Source: Mycteria americana (lineage: Eukaryota; Chordata; Aves; Ciconiiformes; Ciconiidae). From it: 64,000 nucleotides of DNA. Position 1 is the stretch's first letter. Each line of letters begins with the position of its first letter. Positions 1 through 10,613 of the stretch are shown one piece after another. The stretch covers positions 137,540,756 to 137,604,755 of the forward strand of contig NC_134366.1 of assembly GCF_035582795.1 (NCBI RefSeq), read 5' to 3'. Under the pieces are notes generated by a model. It had not been told where the DNA came from and searched no databases. It saw only the letters and a list, made by a program, of their open reading frames with translations. The translations under genes and the position numbers were made by a program.

Positions 1-1684
1 TACTGCAAGCCTTGGCCATCACCGAAACCACTGTCTAAATTGGGTTTAAGGAAGCTCACTGCTGGAAGAGGTCACTGCAGGCCAGGGCTGATGGATGTTG
101 ATAAGACAGTGTTGGGAGGTTGATGCCAGTTCTGCTCAAGCTGAACCTTTTTGTGAAATCACAAATGAATATAGTCACCAGGGCTGTCATTCACACACTT
201 CTGTAGCTCTAACTTGACTAAACATTAAGAGAGAGAAAAAACCCCAACAGATTTCTGACAGAGCGTCAATGTTCTTGTTTCATAACCATCTGGGAACAAG
301 GTGACTTGTCACAAGGGAGACTTCTGGCAGTGTAGCTGAATCATTGACCTTGTAGACTTAAGTGCCTGGAGTATACAATATAAGCTGGGATATGTACTAA
401 ACTGCAATGTTCCTTGTAAGAAAAACTTATTTATATGTTTTGGGCAAAGTTCTCTTTTTAATTCACACTGTGTGCTGAATCACTGATATCTCTGGTTGCA
501 TAGGATCTAAAACCCCACAGAATATATGCAAATGTATATCGTGCTGTTTTTTAATTTGAATTTCTCTGTCTTACTAGGTTATTGTGGTTCTGCTTGAGCA
601 CCCTGCTCCAAATGTTAAAAGAACATAAATGTTAGATATTACCTTTTTTCTAACTCTCAGCTGAAGCTGAACTACAAAGTTACAATTTTACATTGTTCCT
701 TTGTTTATTTTTCAATATTGCCAAGATTTATAGGTGAAATATCAGCACTAGGAAAAAATATACAGTGTTAGCTGTCTTGTTGTATTCAGTAACCTCAACC
801 ATTCTGTGATTCTGTGGTACAGCATATGGGGTAGCTGCCGTTCCCCCTCGTCTTGGGATGCACACCAGTATGGCTGAGGTAGGTTTGGAGGAATAACATG
901 TAACATGGCCGGGTGAAGCTGGAGATGAAGGCTGCTTCACAGCAAAGCTGTAGCAGCAGTCAGGGAGATATGAGGCTCTCTTCCTCCAAGAGATAGTGGA
1001 GGTATTGGCCTGGGGCTGGCGCCAGGTCACAGTGGGGGTACTGCCCCCCCACTCTGCTCTTGTCCTGGGCCCTGGGAGGAGAAAAGACAGAAGGGCCATG
1101 GGGCCAGCAGGGCAGACCCTGTACTGGGGAGTGCACAGGACTTCCCTGCCTCGGCATCAGCGAGAGGGAGTGAGCCAGGACCTTGTCTTACTGCTTTTGT
1201 GCTTTCTCCTCCCTTGTGAACCTCTGCCTAAAGCTAAACCTGTGACTTTGACATGGTACTTTTGAGTAGGATTCATGTCAGACGCACAGAAAAAAGAACA
1301 GAAAGGTGTGGAAAATTTAAGTGTGCGTGGTTACAGAACAGCCTTTAAATAATCTAGCATCTGTCTTTACCACCATGATCACTACTAAAAATCCCAATTC
1401 AAATCACTGGCATCTTCAGCTGCTGAACTAATGCCATGTTTAAATTTCTCCTACTGTATTTTAATGTATAAAATTTAAACTTCAGGTTAATCAAACTCAT
1501 CTAAATATACTATTCTTTGAAAATACAACTTTGGAAAACTGGTGCCTCCTCAGACAACCTATGGTTATTTTCCTGTCTTCTGTCTGAAGACCTTGTGGAA
1601 ATCCCAGAAGCCTCTCAGTTAATGGAAAGGAAAGGAAGAAAGAGGTGAAGCAGTGGTGGAAGAGAGGGAGCATAGCAAAAGTGT
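1..1684. other. Non-coding upstream sequence, no gene seen
   Basis: This is AT-rich to mixed sequence without a recognisable gene. A piece of about 30 bp near 790-818 (AACCTCAACCATTCTGTGAT and following) resembles the 3' tail of a CR1 element on the + strand, but is too short to be sure. The moderately GC-rich stretch 990-1160 has overlapping short frames on both strands that match nothing I know. Confidence 0.5.
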
Positions 1685-2402
1685 TACTGGGAGAAACCAA
1701 AGATAACCTGCAGAAAAGGCCCTTGGGGTCCTGGTGGATGCCAAGTTGACCATGAGCCAGCAATGTGCTCCTGTGGCACAGGAGGCTAAAGGTGTCCTGG
1801 GCTGCATTAGAGGAGTGTTCCCAGCAGGTGGAGGGAGGTGATCCTGCTCCTCTCCTCAGCACTGGTGAGACCACACCTGGGTACTGTGTCCAGGTCTGGG
1901 CTCCCCAGTGTGAGAGAGACATGGGCATCCTGGAGAGAGTCCAGCAAAGGACCACAAGGATGGTTAAGGGACTGGAGCATCTCTGCTATGAGGAAAGGCT
2001 GAAAGAGCTGGGACTGTTCAGCTTGGAGAAGAGAAGGCTCAGGGGGGATCTCATCAATGTATATAAATACCTGACGGGAGGGTGCAAAGAGGACAGAGCC
2101 AGGCTCTTTTCAGTGGTGCCCAATGACAGGACCAGAGGCAATGGGCACAAACTGAAACACAGGAGGTTCCCTCTGAACATCAGGTAACGCTGTTTCACTG
2201 TGAGAGTGACCGAGCACTGGCACAGGTTGCCCAGGAAGGTTGTGGGTCTCCATCCTTGCAGATACTCAAAAGCCATCTGGCCATGGTCCTGGGCAACTGC
2301 CTTTAGCTAGCCCTGGGCAACTGCCTTTAGCTAGCCCAGGGGGCCTGGACCAGATGACCTCCAGAGGTCCCTTCCAACCTTGACCATTCTGTGATTCTGT
2401 GA
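1685..2402 (+). mobile_element. CR1 LINE, 3' fragment
   Basis: This is a 5'-truncated CR1 retrotransposon in + orientation. Its first part encodes the C-terminal end of CR1 ORF2: a 140-codon open frame (1765-2187) contains the characteristic [17 protein letters not shown], the [20 protein letters not shown] stretch and an [11 protein letters not shown] motif. The 3' UTR follows, with the usual wording 'ggaccagatgacctccagag' and a terminal ATTCTGTGATTCTGTGA. There are several frame breaks. A 24-bp direct repeat (2288-2311 and 2312-2335) lies inside the 3' UTR. It is inactive. Confidence 0.93.
2288..2335 (+). repeat. 24-bp tandem duplication inside CR1
   Basis: Two identical 24-bp copies beginning CCTGGGCAACTGCC stand head to tail in the CR1 3' UTR. 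Other CR1 copies here have this phrase once, so it is a local slippage duplication after insertion. Confidence 0.85.
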
Positions 2403-3376
2403 ACCTCTCAGCAGTTCTCTTAGATGGTTTACCTGACTTTCAAAAGCCATCAGTAGGAACCCTTTTCTTTGCTGATTTAACAATGCTGCTAAAGAACTTT
2501 CCAGTTAGCATTTCAGAGCAGAGCAGAGCTGTCTATGACATGAAATAGAGGATCAGCAATGCAGAGAGTTTCATTAAATCTGTAGACCTCATTTCTCTGA
2601 TGCATTTGTTTGTTTCTCTTCATAGAAAATAGCTTAGTCACTGTTTTCCATATTTTGGTTGTCACTTTCCAAATTGCTTGGGGCTCTCATCTGTGCAAAG
2701 TGCTCTCAAGATTTTTGTCACAGCCTGCTTTTCTCAAAACTCCTGGGAACATCACATGCTATTCTGATCACCATTCCATCACTTTTGTGAAATATCCCCT
2801 TTGAATACACTTCACTTCTCAGATTATCATTTATAGGTGCTGATTTACTGGCACTTGTGCAGTTATTTTTACCCTGCCATATTTTAACCTCAATGGGACT
2901 TAGTATTTCCTTGCAAGGCTGCAGATCTCATTGCTCTGAGGAGTATTGCCAGACAAATCTGTAGGGCTTGCTTATGTTTACCACATATGTTTAGAGCTCT
3001 TTAAAAAGGGGAGCCCCACTAATTTTTATATGCCAGCAGCACATGATATGACATACATTTTTTAATGAAATAAAGAATCTTATGTTAGAGTTACATGATT
3101 TTTGTGACTAATATAGCCTCCCCTGAAGATGTTCCTAGTTTTCCTTGTCACAAATGAAGTACTAATACACTAGTACTAGTGATTATAGTGTTTGAAAAGC
3201 AGCTTCCAAGCAGGACAACTTTCTTAAAATTGGTGTGAGCAGTATTAATAAGTAGCATCTACTTGGAAAGAGGGGTTGAAGTTTTTTAGCTGTGTGATTG
3301 AAATGAAAAGAGCTACTGCTTCCAACCATAGCACCTCACCTTGATGCCATGTTAAACTTAACAGAAGTTACTAAGT
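2403..3376. other. Non-coding sequence, nothing recognised
   Basis: This is AT-rich DNA between a CR1 fragment and a solo LTR. The only structure seen is a 14-bp perfect palindrome, CACTAGTACTAGTG, at 3168-3181, which is not unexpected in a window this size. Confidence 0.5.
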
Positions 3377-4068
3377 TGTCCTATGTGGGGTCCCACCCAC
3401 AGGAGACAGTCCTCTACGAACTTCTCCAACGTGGGTCCTTCCCATGTTGTTCTTCATGAACTGCTGTTCTTCATGAACTGCTCCAGTGTGGGTCCCCTGT
3501 GGGGTCCAGGTCCTGCCAGAAGACCTGCTCCAGCGTGGGCTCCTCTCCATGGGGCCACAGGTCCTGCCAAGAGCCTGCTCCTTGTGGGCTCTCCACGGGG
3601 TCACAGCCTCCTTCGGGGCACATCCACCTGCTCCAGCATGGGGTCCTCCGTGGGTTGCAGAGTGGATATCTGCTCCACCTTGGACTTCCATGAGGTGCAG
3701 GGGGGACAGCCTTCCTCACCATCATCTTCACCACGGGCTGCAGGGGAATCTCTGCTCTGGTACCTGGAGCACCTCCTCCCCCTCCTTCTTCACTGACCTT
3801 GGTGTCTACAGGGTTGTTTCTCTCACATATTCTCACTCCTTTCTTTTGGCCACTGTTGCACAGCAGTTTTTTTCACCTTCTTAAATATGTTACCACAGAG
3901 GCTCTACCACAGTCGCTGATGGGCTCAGCCTTGGCCAGCTCTGGGTCCATCGTGGAACTGGCTGGCTTGGCTCTATCGGACATGGGAGAAGCTTCTGGCA
4001 TCTTCTCAGAGAAGCCACCCCTATAGCCCACCCCTGCTATCAAAACCTTGCCACGTAAACCCAATACA
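3377..4068 (-). mobile_element. Solo LTR of an avian endogenous retrovirus
   Basis: This GC-richer block of about 690 bp reads TGTCC...ATACA on the + strand. It contains the repeated 'tgctccagcgtgggctcctc'-type phrases that I recognise from a common avian ERV LTR. Read on the - strand it has the TG...CA ends of an LTR and an AT-rich TATTTAA box in its interior. No gag, pol or env sequence adjoins it, so it is a solo LTR left by recombination. Flanking bases (TAAGT and CTCTC) do not form a visible target duplication, so the ends are approximate. A 17-bp tandem duplication lies at 3448-3481. All open frames inside it are incidental. Confidence 0.8.
3448..3481 (+). repeat. 17-bp tandem duplication inside LTR
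   Basis: The unit TGTTCTTCATGAACTGC occurs twice in tandem within the solo LTR. The repeated core TTCATGAA is itself palindromic. Confidence 0.8.
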
Positions 4069-7000
4069 CTCTCACACATCTCAAATAGTATGGCAGATGC
4101 TGATTTTCTTCTTGACAGCACTGGGCTCTGATGTTTGCCAACAGGCTTGAGGTGGGTGCACTTTGCCAATCCTTGCTTTCCTTCAGAGGAATGGTTTCCT
4201 GACTGTGAAGAGGGAAGTGGTATACCCCAGTGATGGTGAAAAACAGACCCACCTGCCCTTAAAATAAAGAGAAAATTAATAAGAAGTTCAGTAAAGAAGT
4301 TGGTACTGCTAATAGTGGATACTTCAGCCTTGAAAATGGAAGCAGTTCAGGCCAAGTCTCCAAGGCTGAAGCTAGAAAAGGAGCATAGCCAACAGAGCCT
4401 GTGGCATCTCAGTCTATTCCTACTTTCTGTTCCTTTGTTTCCTCTTGGATTCAGAAGGATCTTTTCCAAATGCCACGTGCCCCATGGGAAAACAGAGCTC
4501 CCAAATTTGGGCTAAGAATATTACTATTTAGTATCTTACTTTGATGCCTAAAAGGCTGATATTCATTTTTGTTAAAATTTTCTGTCTGTTCCAGAGCTGG
4601 ATATGGTAGAAGCTTGTAGAACTTGAATGGGGGTATAAAGAGAGGGAAGTGTTTTGAGGAATCTCACACCGATGGAAATACAAAGTCACAGGGATTCTTC
4701 AGAGCATTCTGAAAACTTTCAACCTGACCCAAGAATAAGCTTGGGACAGAGGTTTCCAGGTTGCATGTTACTGTGCTGGAGGCTTCATGTTGCTTCAGCA
4801 GAAGAGTGAAACTCTCATCTCTGGAGAGGGGAGTAAGCTTTTTAGGTGGGAATCTTGTCCTGTTCCTTTCAGTCTCTCTTGGCTCTACTCTTGCCTCTCC
4901 GCTCATGTTGGTCCTTTGTTTCAAGTTCAGTTTGGTTTCTCAACCAGCTGCACTCACCACTCCTTAGGTTTCTCCTCGGGGACACGGTCCCCTGATGGTG
5001 CAAGTTCTAGTCCAATGCCCTAGACTCTTGGGCTCAGCTCTCCTCCTAATTTTAGTATCCTTCTCCACCTTATCCTAGTTCTCTGCCAAGCCTACCTGTC
5101 CTCAAAAAAAAAAATCCCATTTTTCTTCACTTTGTCCACCACTTTACCTCAATATGTTTTCTCCCTCAGGCTTACTACCCATTCTCCAACCCACTTCCAG
5201 CTCTCTGCTTTGCTGCTCCTACCTTTAATCAGCTTGTTCAGCCAGTGCCTTTTATTTTTCCTGTACCCAGCCTCCTAATCACATTCATCTTTGTTGCCAG
5301 TGTCTGTTCTTCTCTGCCTTTCAGAGTGTTTGACACTTGCTCCTCATCTGTTCTCAGCCCCACACACTCCCTGGCTGTGTTTTGGCTCTTTGCTCTATCT
5401 CAACTTTGTCTGTTGGTTCCAGTTGTCCCTTCTGCCACCTGGAGACAGTCTCCTTCTCAGTCATTGTCTCAACACATTTGCCTCCTCCCTCCCAGACCCA
5501 AGGCTGTATCCATGAAAAGACTTGGTCAGTTCAACATTGTGTGGAAATAGTGCTCTTGTTGGCTGCCTGCCACCTCCTGTGTTATCTGTTGAGGCTCCTT
5601 ATTCGATGCACAGGAAAGTCAAGTACCTCAAAATGGACTCCATAAGAAATTGTGTGTTGAGTACAAAGTTTTCAGTGTTAGCTAGTCAGTAATAGGATAC
5701 TACTGGAGAAGGATACTACTGGATGAAGATGACATCGTCCATGTATCAAAACAGGGTTCAAAGGTTCTTATTTGTTCAGTGCTGTACTGAAGCAGCAAAC
5801 ATTTTGATGACTAAATGATCTTTTCTGTCTCTCTAATGCTGACTGACAGCTCTCTGAATATCCTAAGATTTGGGTATTTACTGCTGTACTTAGCACCTGT
5901 GCTTGCTTAAATCCCACTTTCAGACCCCTCTGGGTCTCAGAATTCAAGTTTCTTCTCTTGCCCTCAGATAGGTCATTCCATAATCTCATATTCCTTTTGC
6001 ATTTCCCTTTGCCTCCGGGTTTCACCCTATTCTCAGACAGCTCCTTCAAAGCCCTCCCTGAGAGCATGTCTGGATGCTGTGCCTGCTCTGTGTGTGTGTG
6101 TGTACATGTGTGTGCTCCTTGTCTGCAGAAGACGATTCCTGAAAGCACACAGGTGATAGGTGTCTCAGCCTCTGTGCACACACCTGAAATGAGACCAAAC
6201 ACAGCCTTCAGCAGCCAACCGCTGCTATTCCAAAACTGCTTTTGCTTGGATGGGGTTAAAGCATGCTTGGGTACAGATGGACTGGACGGGAAGATATACT
6301 GCTAGGATCTCAGCCTTTGCTCAGGAGCTTCATACTGTAGTTCTTTGTGAACTTAAAACCTAGACAATTTTGTGTGGATTTTTCAAAAGGATGAAAAAGC
6401 CACATTCTCAATACAGTGGCTGGCACTCCTCCCTTCCCATCCTTGCCCACCTGAAATTCAAGTCCCTACTTCAAAGAACAAATTGCTAGAACTTTTAGCA
6501 AAACAATATTACTTTTTTTTTTAACACAGGCAAACCCAGCCTCAGCCAATTCTGACTACCCAGCTGAACCATTTCTATTGAAATCTGTTCCTTTCCTTCT
6601 CTTGCCCCTCCTCCCCAGATTTCAAGCTGACATGATACTTGGCCTGGAAACGAAATCTAAGGGCAAACTACAGATACTTGGCAAAGCTATAAACAACTAA
6701 ACCAAACATTTTAGGTGGAAAGTGGTACAATTGATAATAGGTGCAGGTAGTGCCATCTACCATAGGAAGGAAGCAATGCACCATAGAAGGACATTGAATA
6801 AGGCTGATCTTGTTTTCTGCTACTGCCATGGAAATCAGAGGAATCCCCAAGTCTCTAAAGCTCTTTATGGACCTTTTCTTCTGCTGAATCCTGCTTTTGC
6901 TCTGATTTTACTACTGTGAGAGAGATCAAACAAAAGACCAGTATTCTTGAGCCTGGGTCCTCTTGTGCGAATAGAATAGAGAATAGGCGCAAACCAGAAT

Positions 7001-7440
7001 ATCACATCAATGCAAGAGTATGAGTCTCAAAGGGAAACAGAAGAACACTTTCCTTTCTAAAGCTGACCTACTCGATTTGATTGGATGGCCGAGGAGGGAA
7101 AACTTTCCTGCGCTCATTCTGTAGCGTTCCTAGTTGGCTCTAAAAGATGCCTGGATAAAAGAACCGAAAGCTCAAATAGACTTCTATTGAATTTGAAATT
7201 CCCTGAAGTGCGTTCCTCTTCTACCCATTCTAAAATCTATAGCTATTTACTTCTAGCTGCTTCTGAAAGTTAGCTTCAGTGTCTGATGCTGATAAAAGGT
7301 ATGAAAGCATTCTCGTAAATTAGAAATACTAAAATCTGGCAGCTTGCTCCATAAAGAATTATATTGCATGGACATGCAAAATTGTCATCCTATCCATCTG
7401 TTCCCTGATGTGTATTTAAAAATGGGCAATGCCACAAAAG
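4069..7440. other. Non-coding sequence with a pyrimidine-rich tract
   Basis: No gene is recognised. From about 4830 to 5520 the + strand is strongly pyrimidine-rich (long CT/TC runs), which keeps several frames open (for example 5245-5550) without any protein-like pattern. A short TG microsatellite is at 6089-6112. The frames at 5768-6202 and 5958-6305 overlap on opposite strands around that microsatellite and look like chance. Confidence 0.5.
6089..6112 (+). repeat. (TG)n microsatellite, interrupted
   Basis: A TG run is followed by TACA and another short TG run. It is a simple sequence repeat. Confidence 0.85.
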
Positions 7441-7865
7441 CTAAATCCTGAATGAAGCAATCGAAAAGCACTGCATATTGTGGTTCCCAGGAGTTGGAAG
7501 ACATGAGAATCATCCTGAAGCACAGACTCAGCTGGGTAGCAGAAGGGTTCTGGTGGATACTGAGCCTTTTGCAGCACTGTAGGAAGGATATGCTGCTGGC
7601 ATGGGGTAATCTATACCCTTGATCTGCCCCTAGATGTTGGCAATGAATTCAGACTGTGGGTGAATCTTCAGTTTCACTACAGCATTGAACTCCGAACTGT
7701 GTTACCCCTCATCACGTCTGGAAATAGTCATGCAATGTAACTGTTCACCTCCAATCCAGGCTTGATTTTATTTCCCGTCAAAGTTGTTGGCCAAGATTCC
7801 TTGATCTGAGTGATAACAGGGTTGACTACATGGATTAAAATCCTAGACTATCAGGATTAGATTTT

Positions 7866-7968
7866 CCTGTCAAATGTCCATCTGCTCATTGTGAGAGCAT
7901 TGTGGGATGCAGACTTTTTTGATAGGGCAGGAATAAAGAATAATTTACCCTGTTCTGAAGTCTTGATT
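7866..7968 (+). repeat. Duplicated block, upstream copy
   Basis: The last 77 bp (7892-7968) match 10153-10229 with only two mismatches by eye. Weaker similarity with small gaps extends back to about 7866. In the frame shared with the downstream copy it reads VRALWDADFFDRAGIKNN and then a stop immediately after the end of the match. It may be a local duplication or two copies of an unrecognised repeat. Confidence 0.8.
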
Positions 7969-9268
7969 TAAAATATGGTGGAAACAGTGTATGTATTATG
8001 TTCCTTGATCGCTGGCAGGGCTTGTTGCGTCATACTATAGTCAACCATGCTAATTAAGAACTTCTGATCTTTTTCCTTACGACTCTCAGAATTAGTTGCA
8101 AATCAATTAATTGGGAAAGGAGGTGGAAGGGAATGTGGTTTTTTTGGACTGGGCTGAATGCGGTTATTGGCACAGACTTTTACCCATACATTTCCTAGAC
8201 TGAAGCACCCTTCCTGTGGCACCCCTTTGAGTACATCTGATTTTGCCTTAAAAAAAAAAATCAGCCAATGACTAAACCCCAAATTCAGAGATAAATTAGT
8301 TACCTAGCTTGAATTATTTAAAAAAAAAAAAAAGAATTTATGAATTTCAGGAGCAGACTGAATTGTAGAGAAACTCATATTTCCACATGGAGTGAACAAC
8401 AGTGTTGATGCTCAAAGGATTTTTTTTTTTTTTGAGAATATTTGCAGATCTGTCTTACTCAATGTGTCAGCTGTATTGAAGTGATTCTCTTTTCTGCAGC
8501 TTGTATAAAATGTTCCTTCTGGTAGTCAAAATTTGGATGTTTTACCAGTCTTGGCCTAAAAAGATGTATATCATAAATTTACATGAGTTCTAAATTATTT
8601 ACATTACTTATAAATGCCTATTAAAAACCTCTGTAGACTTTGGTTTCATTTTAAAATATTTGGCTTGATTCTGAAGTAGCTTAAGGCCTTCATTAATTAA
8701 AGTATTTTTCAATTATAATGGATACAAAGAGAAAGTTTTGTAGCTGAAATTATCAAGTTCCAATCTATGAGATATTTTGATGTAAAAAACATGAATAGGT
8801 ATTCCCCAATGACATGAAGAGCTATAATTTGAATTTAAAGTATACACAATGCAAAGTGTTGTTAATATCTTTATCCCTGCTTATTTAGAGATCAGTTCTG
8901 TAAATGCTTATATATACCCCTAAGTGTGAGCTCCTGTCGACCCACTTCTTTGACTGAATTCAAGCACGTACAGACTCTTTACAGGGCTTGGGAAAACAAT
9001 CTAGAGGGTGTATATTCTCACTTGGTTGGATTTCTTTTTGGGTTTCTTTTCTGACAGAAATCCACGAGAGGGCAGTACACAGCAAGAGTAATGGCAGATG
9101 AATTTTACTGCAGGTTTCTTCAAACAGCACCCAAACAATCAGAAAGAATAAGGAGGCGGGTCCCCGGCATCGCTCACTTACAGTATTAAAAAAAATCGTG
9201 AGTCAAGTATGCAAAAATTATGATATTTACTGTAATTTTAGGTTAACTTTGTCTTCTGACATTGGAAT

Positions 9269-9478
9269 TTGTTGTTATACTTGGTTCCTGTTTTCACAAC
9301 TACAAGTTCTGTATATTTATTGAAAAGAGGAAGCAAGCCGGATTTAGAAAATAACCATGATACTAAAGGTGCTGTGGCCATAATGGAAAAAACCAAAGGT
9401 AGTGAAATAAAAACTGTGAAAATTAGTGATACCGAATTGTCACAACAAACTCGACAGCTGTTTCAAGGCTTGAAATAG
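9269..9478 (+). pseudogene. Unidentified open frame, possible retrocopy fragment
   Basis: This 69-codon frame has a hydrophobic start (LLYLVPVFTTTSSVYLL) and a charged, lysine- and glutamate-rich rest that looks more like a real protein than most frames in this region. I cannot name a family. About 310 bp downstream is an AATAAA signal (near 9786), as in a 3' UTR, but there is no poly(A) tract. It may be the end of a decayed processed pseudogene, or chance. No splice sites or promoter support expression. Confidence 0.25.
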
Positions 9479-9902
9479 CACGTAGAATTAGACAACTGAG
9501 AAGTGCCTACAGTACATACAGTTTTGTACTCGGGCAGTGGCATTTTTGACACGGTCAGATTATCTCATCCTATTAAAAACCCCATGAATTCAAAGATTGT
9601 TGCAGTAACTGGAACAACTGAACTATTTAAGTCTGATTAGAATTTCTCATTTAGACCCAAAGGCTTGGTATGCTATGTTTCTGATTGCAGCACTTCATTA
9701 TTTAGTGATTAAATCACCTGTGCTTGTGACAACAGTACATTGGCTTTGCAATGTGGTGGTGATGAAAAGGATGCACCTGATGTACAATAAAAATTCAGCA
9801 TACATTTGTGATTGAATTATTTTAATTCTGAGTATTAATGGAGTGAAATTTGTCTTCCCTAATAGAAGGTGACTTTCTGAATATTACTTAGTTAATGAGC
9901 TA

Positions 9903-10613
9903 ATGAAACTAACCAAAGATTTAAGCCAAAATGGCAAGTGGTCCTTTGAGCATTTTGCAGACATAACAGGTATTTTTGTGTGCCCCTCTCACTTTTATTT
10001 CCCATGGTATAAGATGCCATACCTCATTTGTCACACATTAGGCTTGAAATTTACCTTCAGTGAGAACAGGTACAGAAACGTTTCTATAGATGCCTACCAG
10101 AGGTTCCTAACCTTAGCCTTTCTGACAACTTCTGTCCATGCACTGACCATTTTGAGAGCATTGTGGGATGCAGACTTTTTTGATAGGGGAGAAATAAAGA
10201 ATAATTTACCCTGTTCTGAAGTCTTGATTGGCAGCACTGGCCATGATGTGGCTGCCTTGTGCAGCAGGCAGTTTAACCTGGGTGCTGGTCTCCTGTCTGC
10301 AAATGCCACAGTAGGCACGATGACTGCATTAAGTGTCCAGTGTATGCAAGTTGCAACGTGGCCTGGTTGTTTATATGTGCATTGCATAGAGGTAAGCAGT
10401 GTTTATTCTCTACGGCTACTTCTGGTGCACCACAATTTGACTATTAGTACAGAAGACAGTGACTTGTACAGGCAGGACATCAAATTCATCCTGCCCAGGG
10501 GTCAGGTACAGGGAGTTCTGGGTGCAGGACTTCAGCCTTCCCTATTTTCAGACTTCGATTATTCTGTTAGCAGGCTTAATTTTCCCTTGGATTTGAGCTC
10601 TGCTCAGCCCTGA
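9903..10613 (+). CDS. Unidentified 236-codon open frame (hypothetical)
   Basis: This is the longest frame in the window outside CR1. The product is mixed hydrophobic, with several cysteines and no motif I recognise. There is no clear signal peptide, although residues 20-60 are rich in aromatic and aliphatic residues. A good splice-donor-like AG/GTAAGC lies at about 10390-10396, inside the frame after ...YVHCIE, so a spliced exon ending there is also possible. Codons around 85-109 lie in the block duplicated from 7.9 kb. A frame this long has a modest but real chance of arising randomly in 64 kb, so I treat it as hypothetical. It could be an exon of an unknown transcript, a remnant of an ancient mobile element, or noise. 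Confidence 0.2.
   Translation: MKLTKDLSQNGKWSFEHFADITGIFVCPSHFYFPWYKMPYLICHTLGLKFTFSENRYRNVSIDAYQRFLTLAFLTTSVHALTILRALWDADFFDRGEIKNNLPCSEVLIGSTGHDVAALCSRQFNLGAGLLSANATVGTMTALSVQCMQVATWPGCLYVHCIEVSSVYSLRLLLVHHNLTISTEDSDLYRQDIKFILPRGQVQGVLGAGLQPSLFSDFDYSVSRLNFPLDLSSAQP
10119..10229 (+). repeat. Duplicated block, downstream copy
   Basis: This is the second copy of the block at 7866-7968, 2261 bp away in the same orientation. Here the frame stays open (LRALWDADFFDRGEIKNN) and forms part of the 236-codon open frame at 9903-10613. One of the gaps between the copies is 3 bp and keeps the frame. Confidence 0.8.

Noticed and set aside
1765..2187. 140-codon frame as a host gene
   Set aside because: It is the C-terminal part of a CR1 ORF2 fragment with several breaks around it.
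3371..3884. Several frames of 100-137 codons on both strands
   Set aside because: They all lie within a solo LTR, which is non-coding.
5245..5645. Overlapping plus-strand frames of 74-102 codons
   Set aside because: A pyrimidine-rich tract gives few stop codons in all three frames, and the products are leucine/serine/cysteine-rich with no motif.
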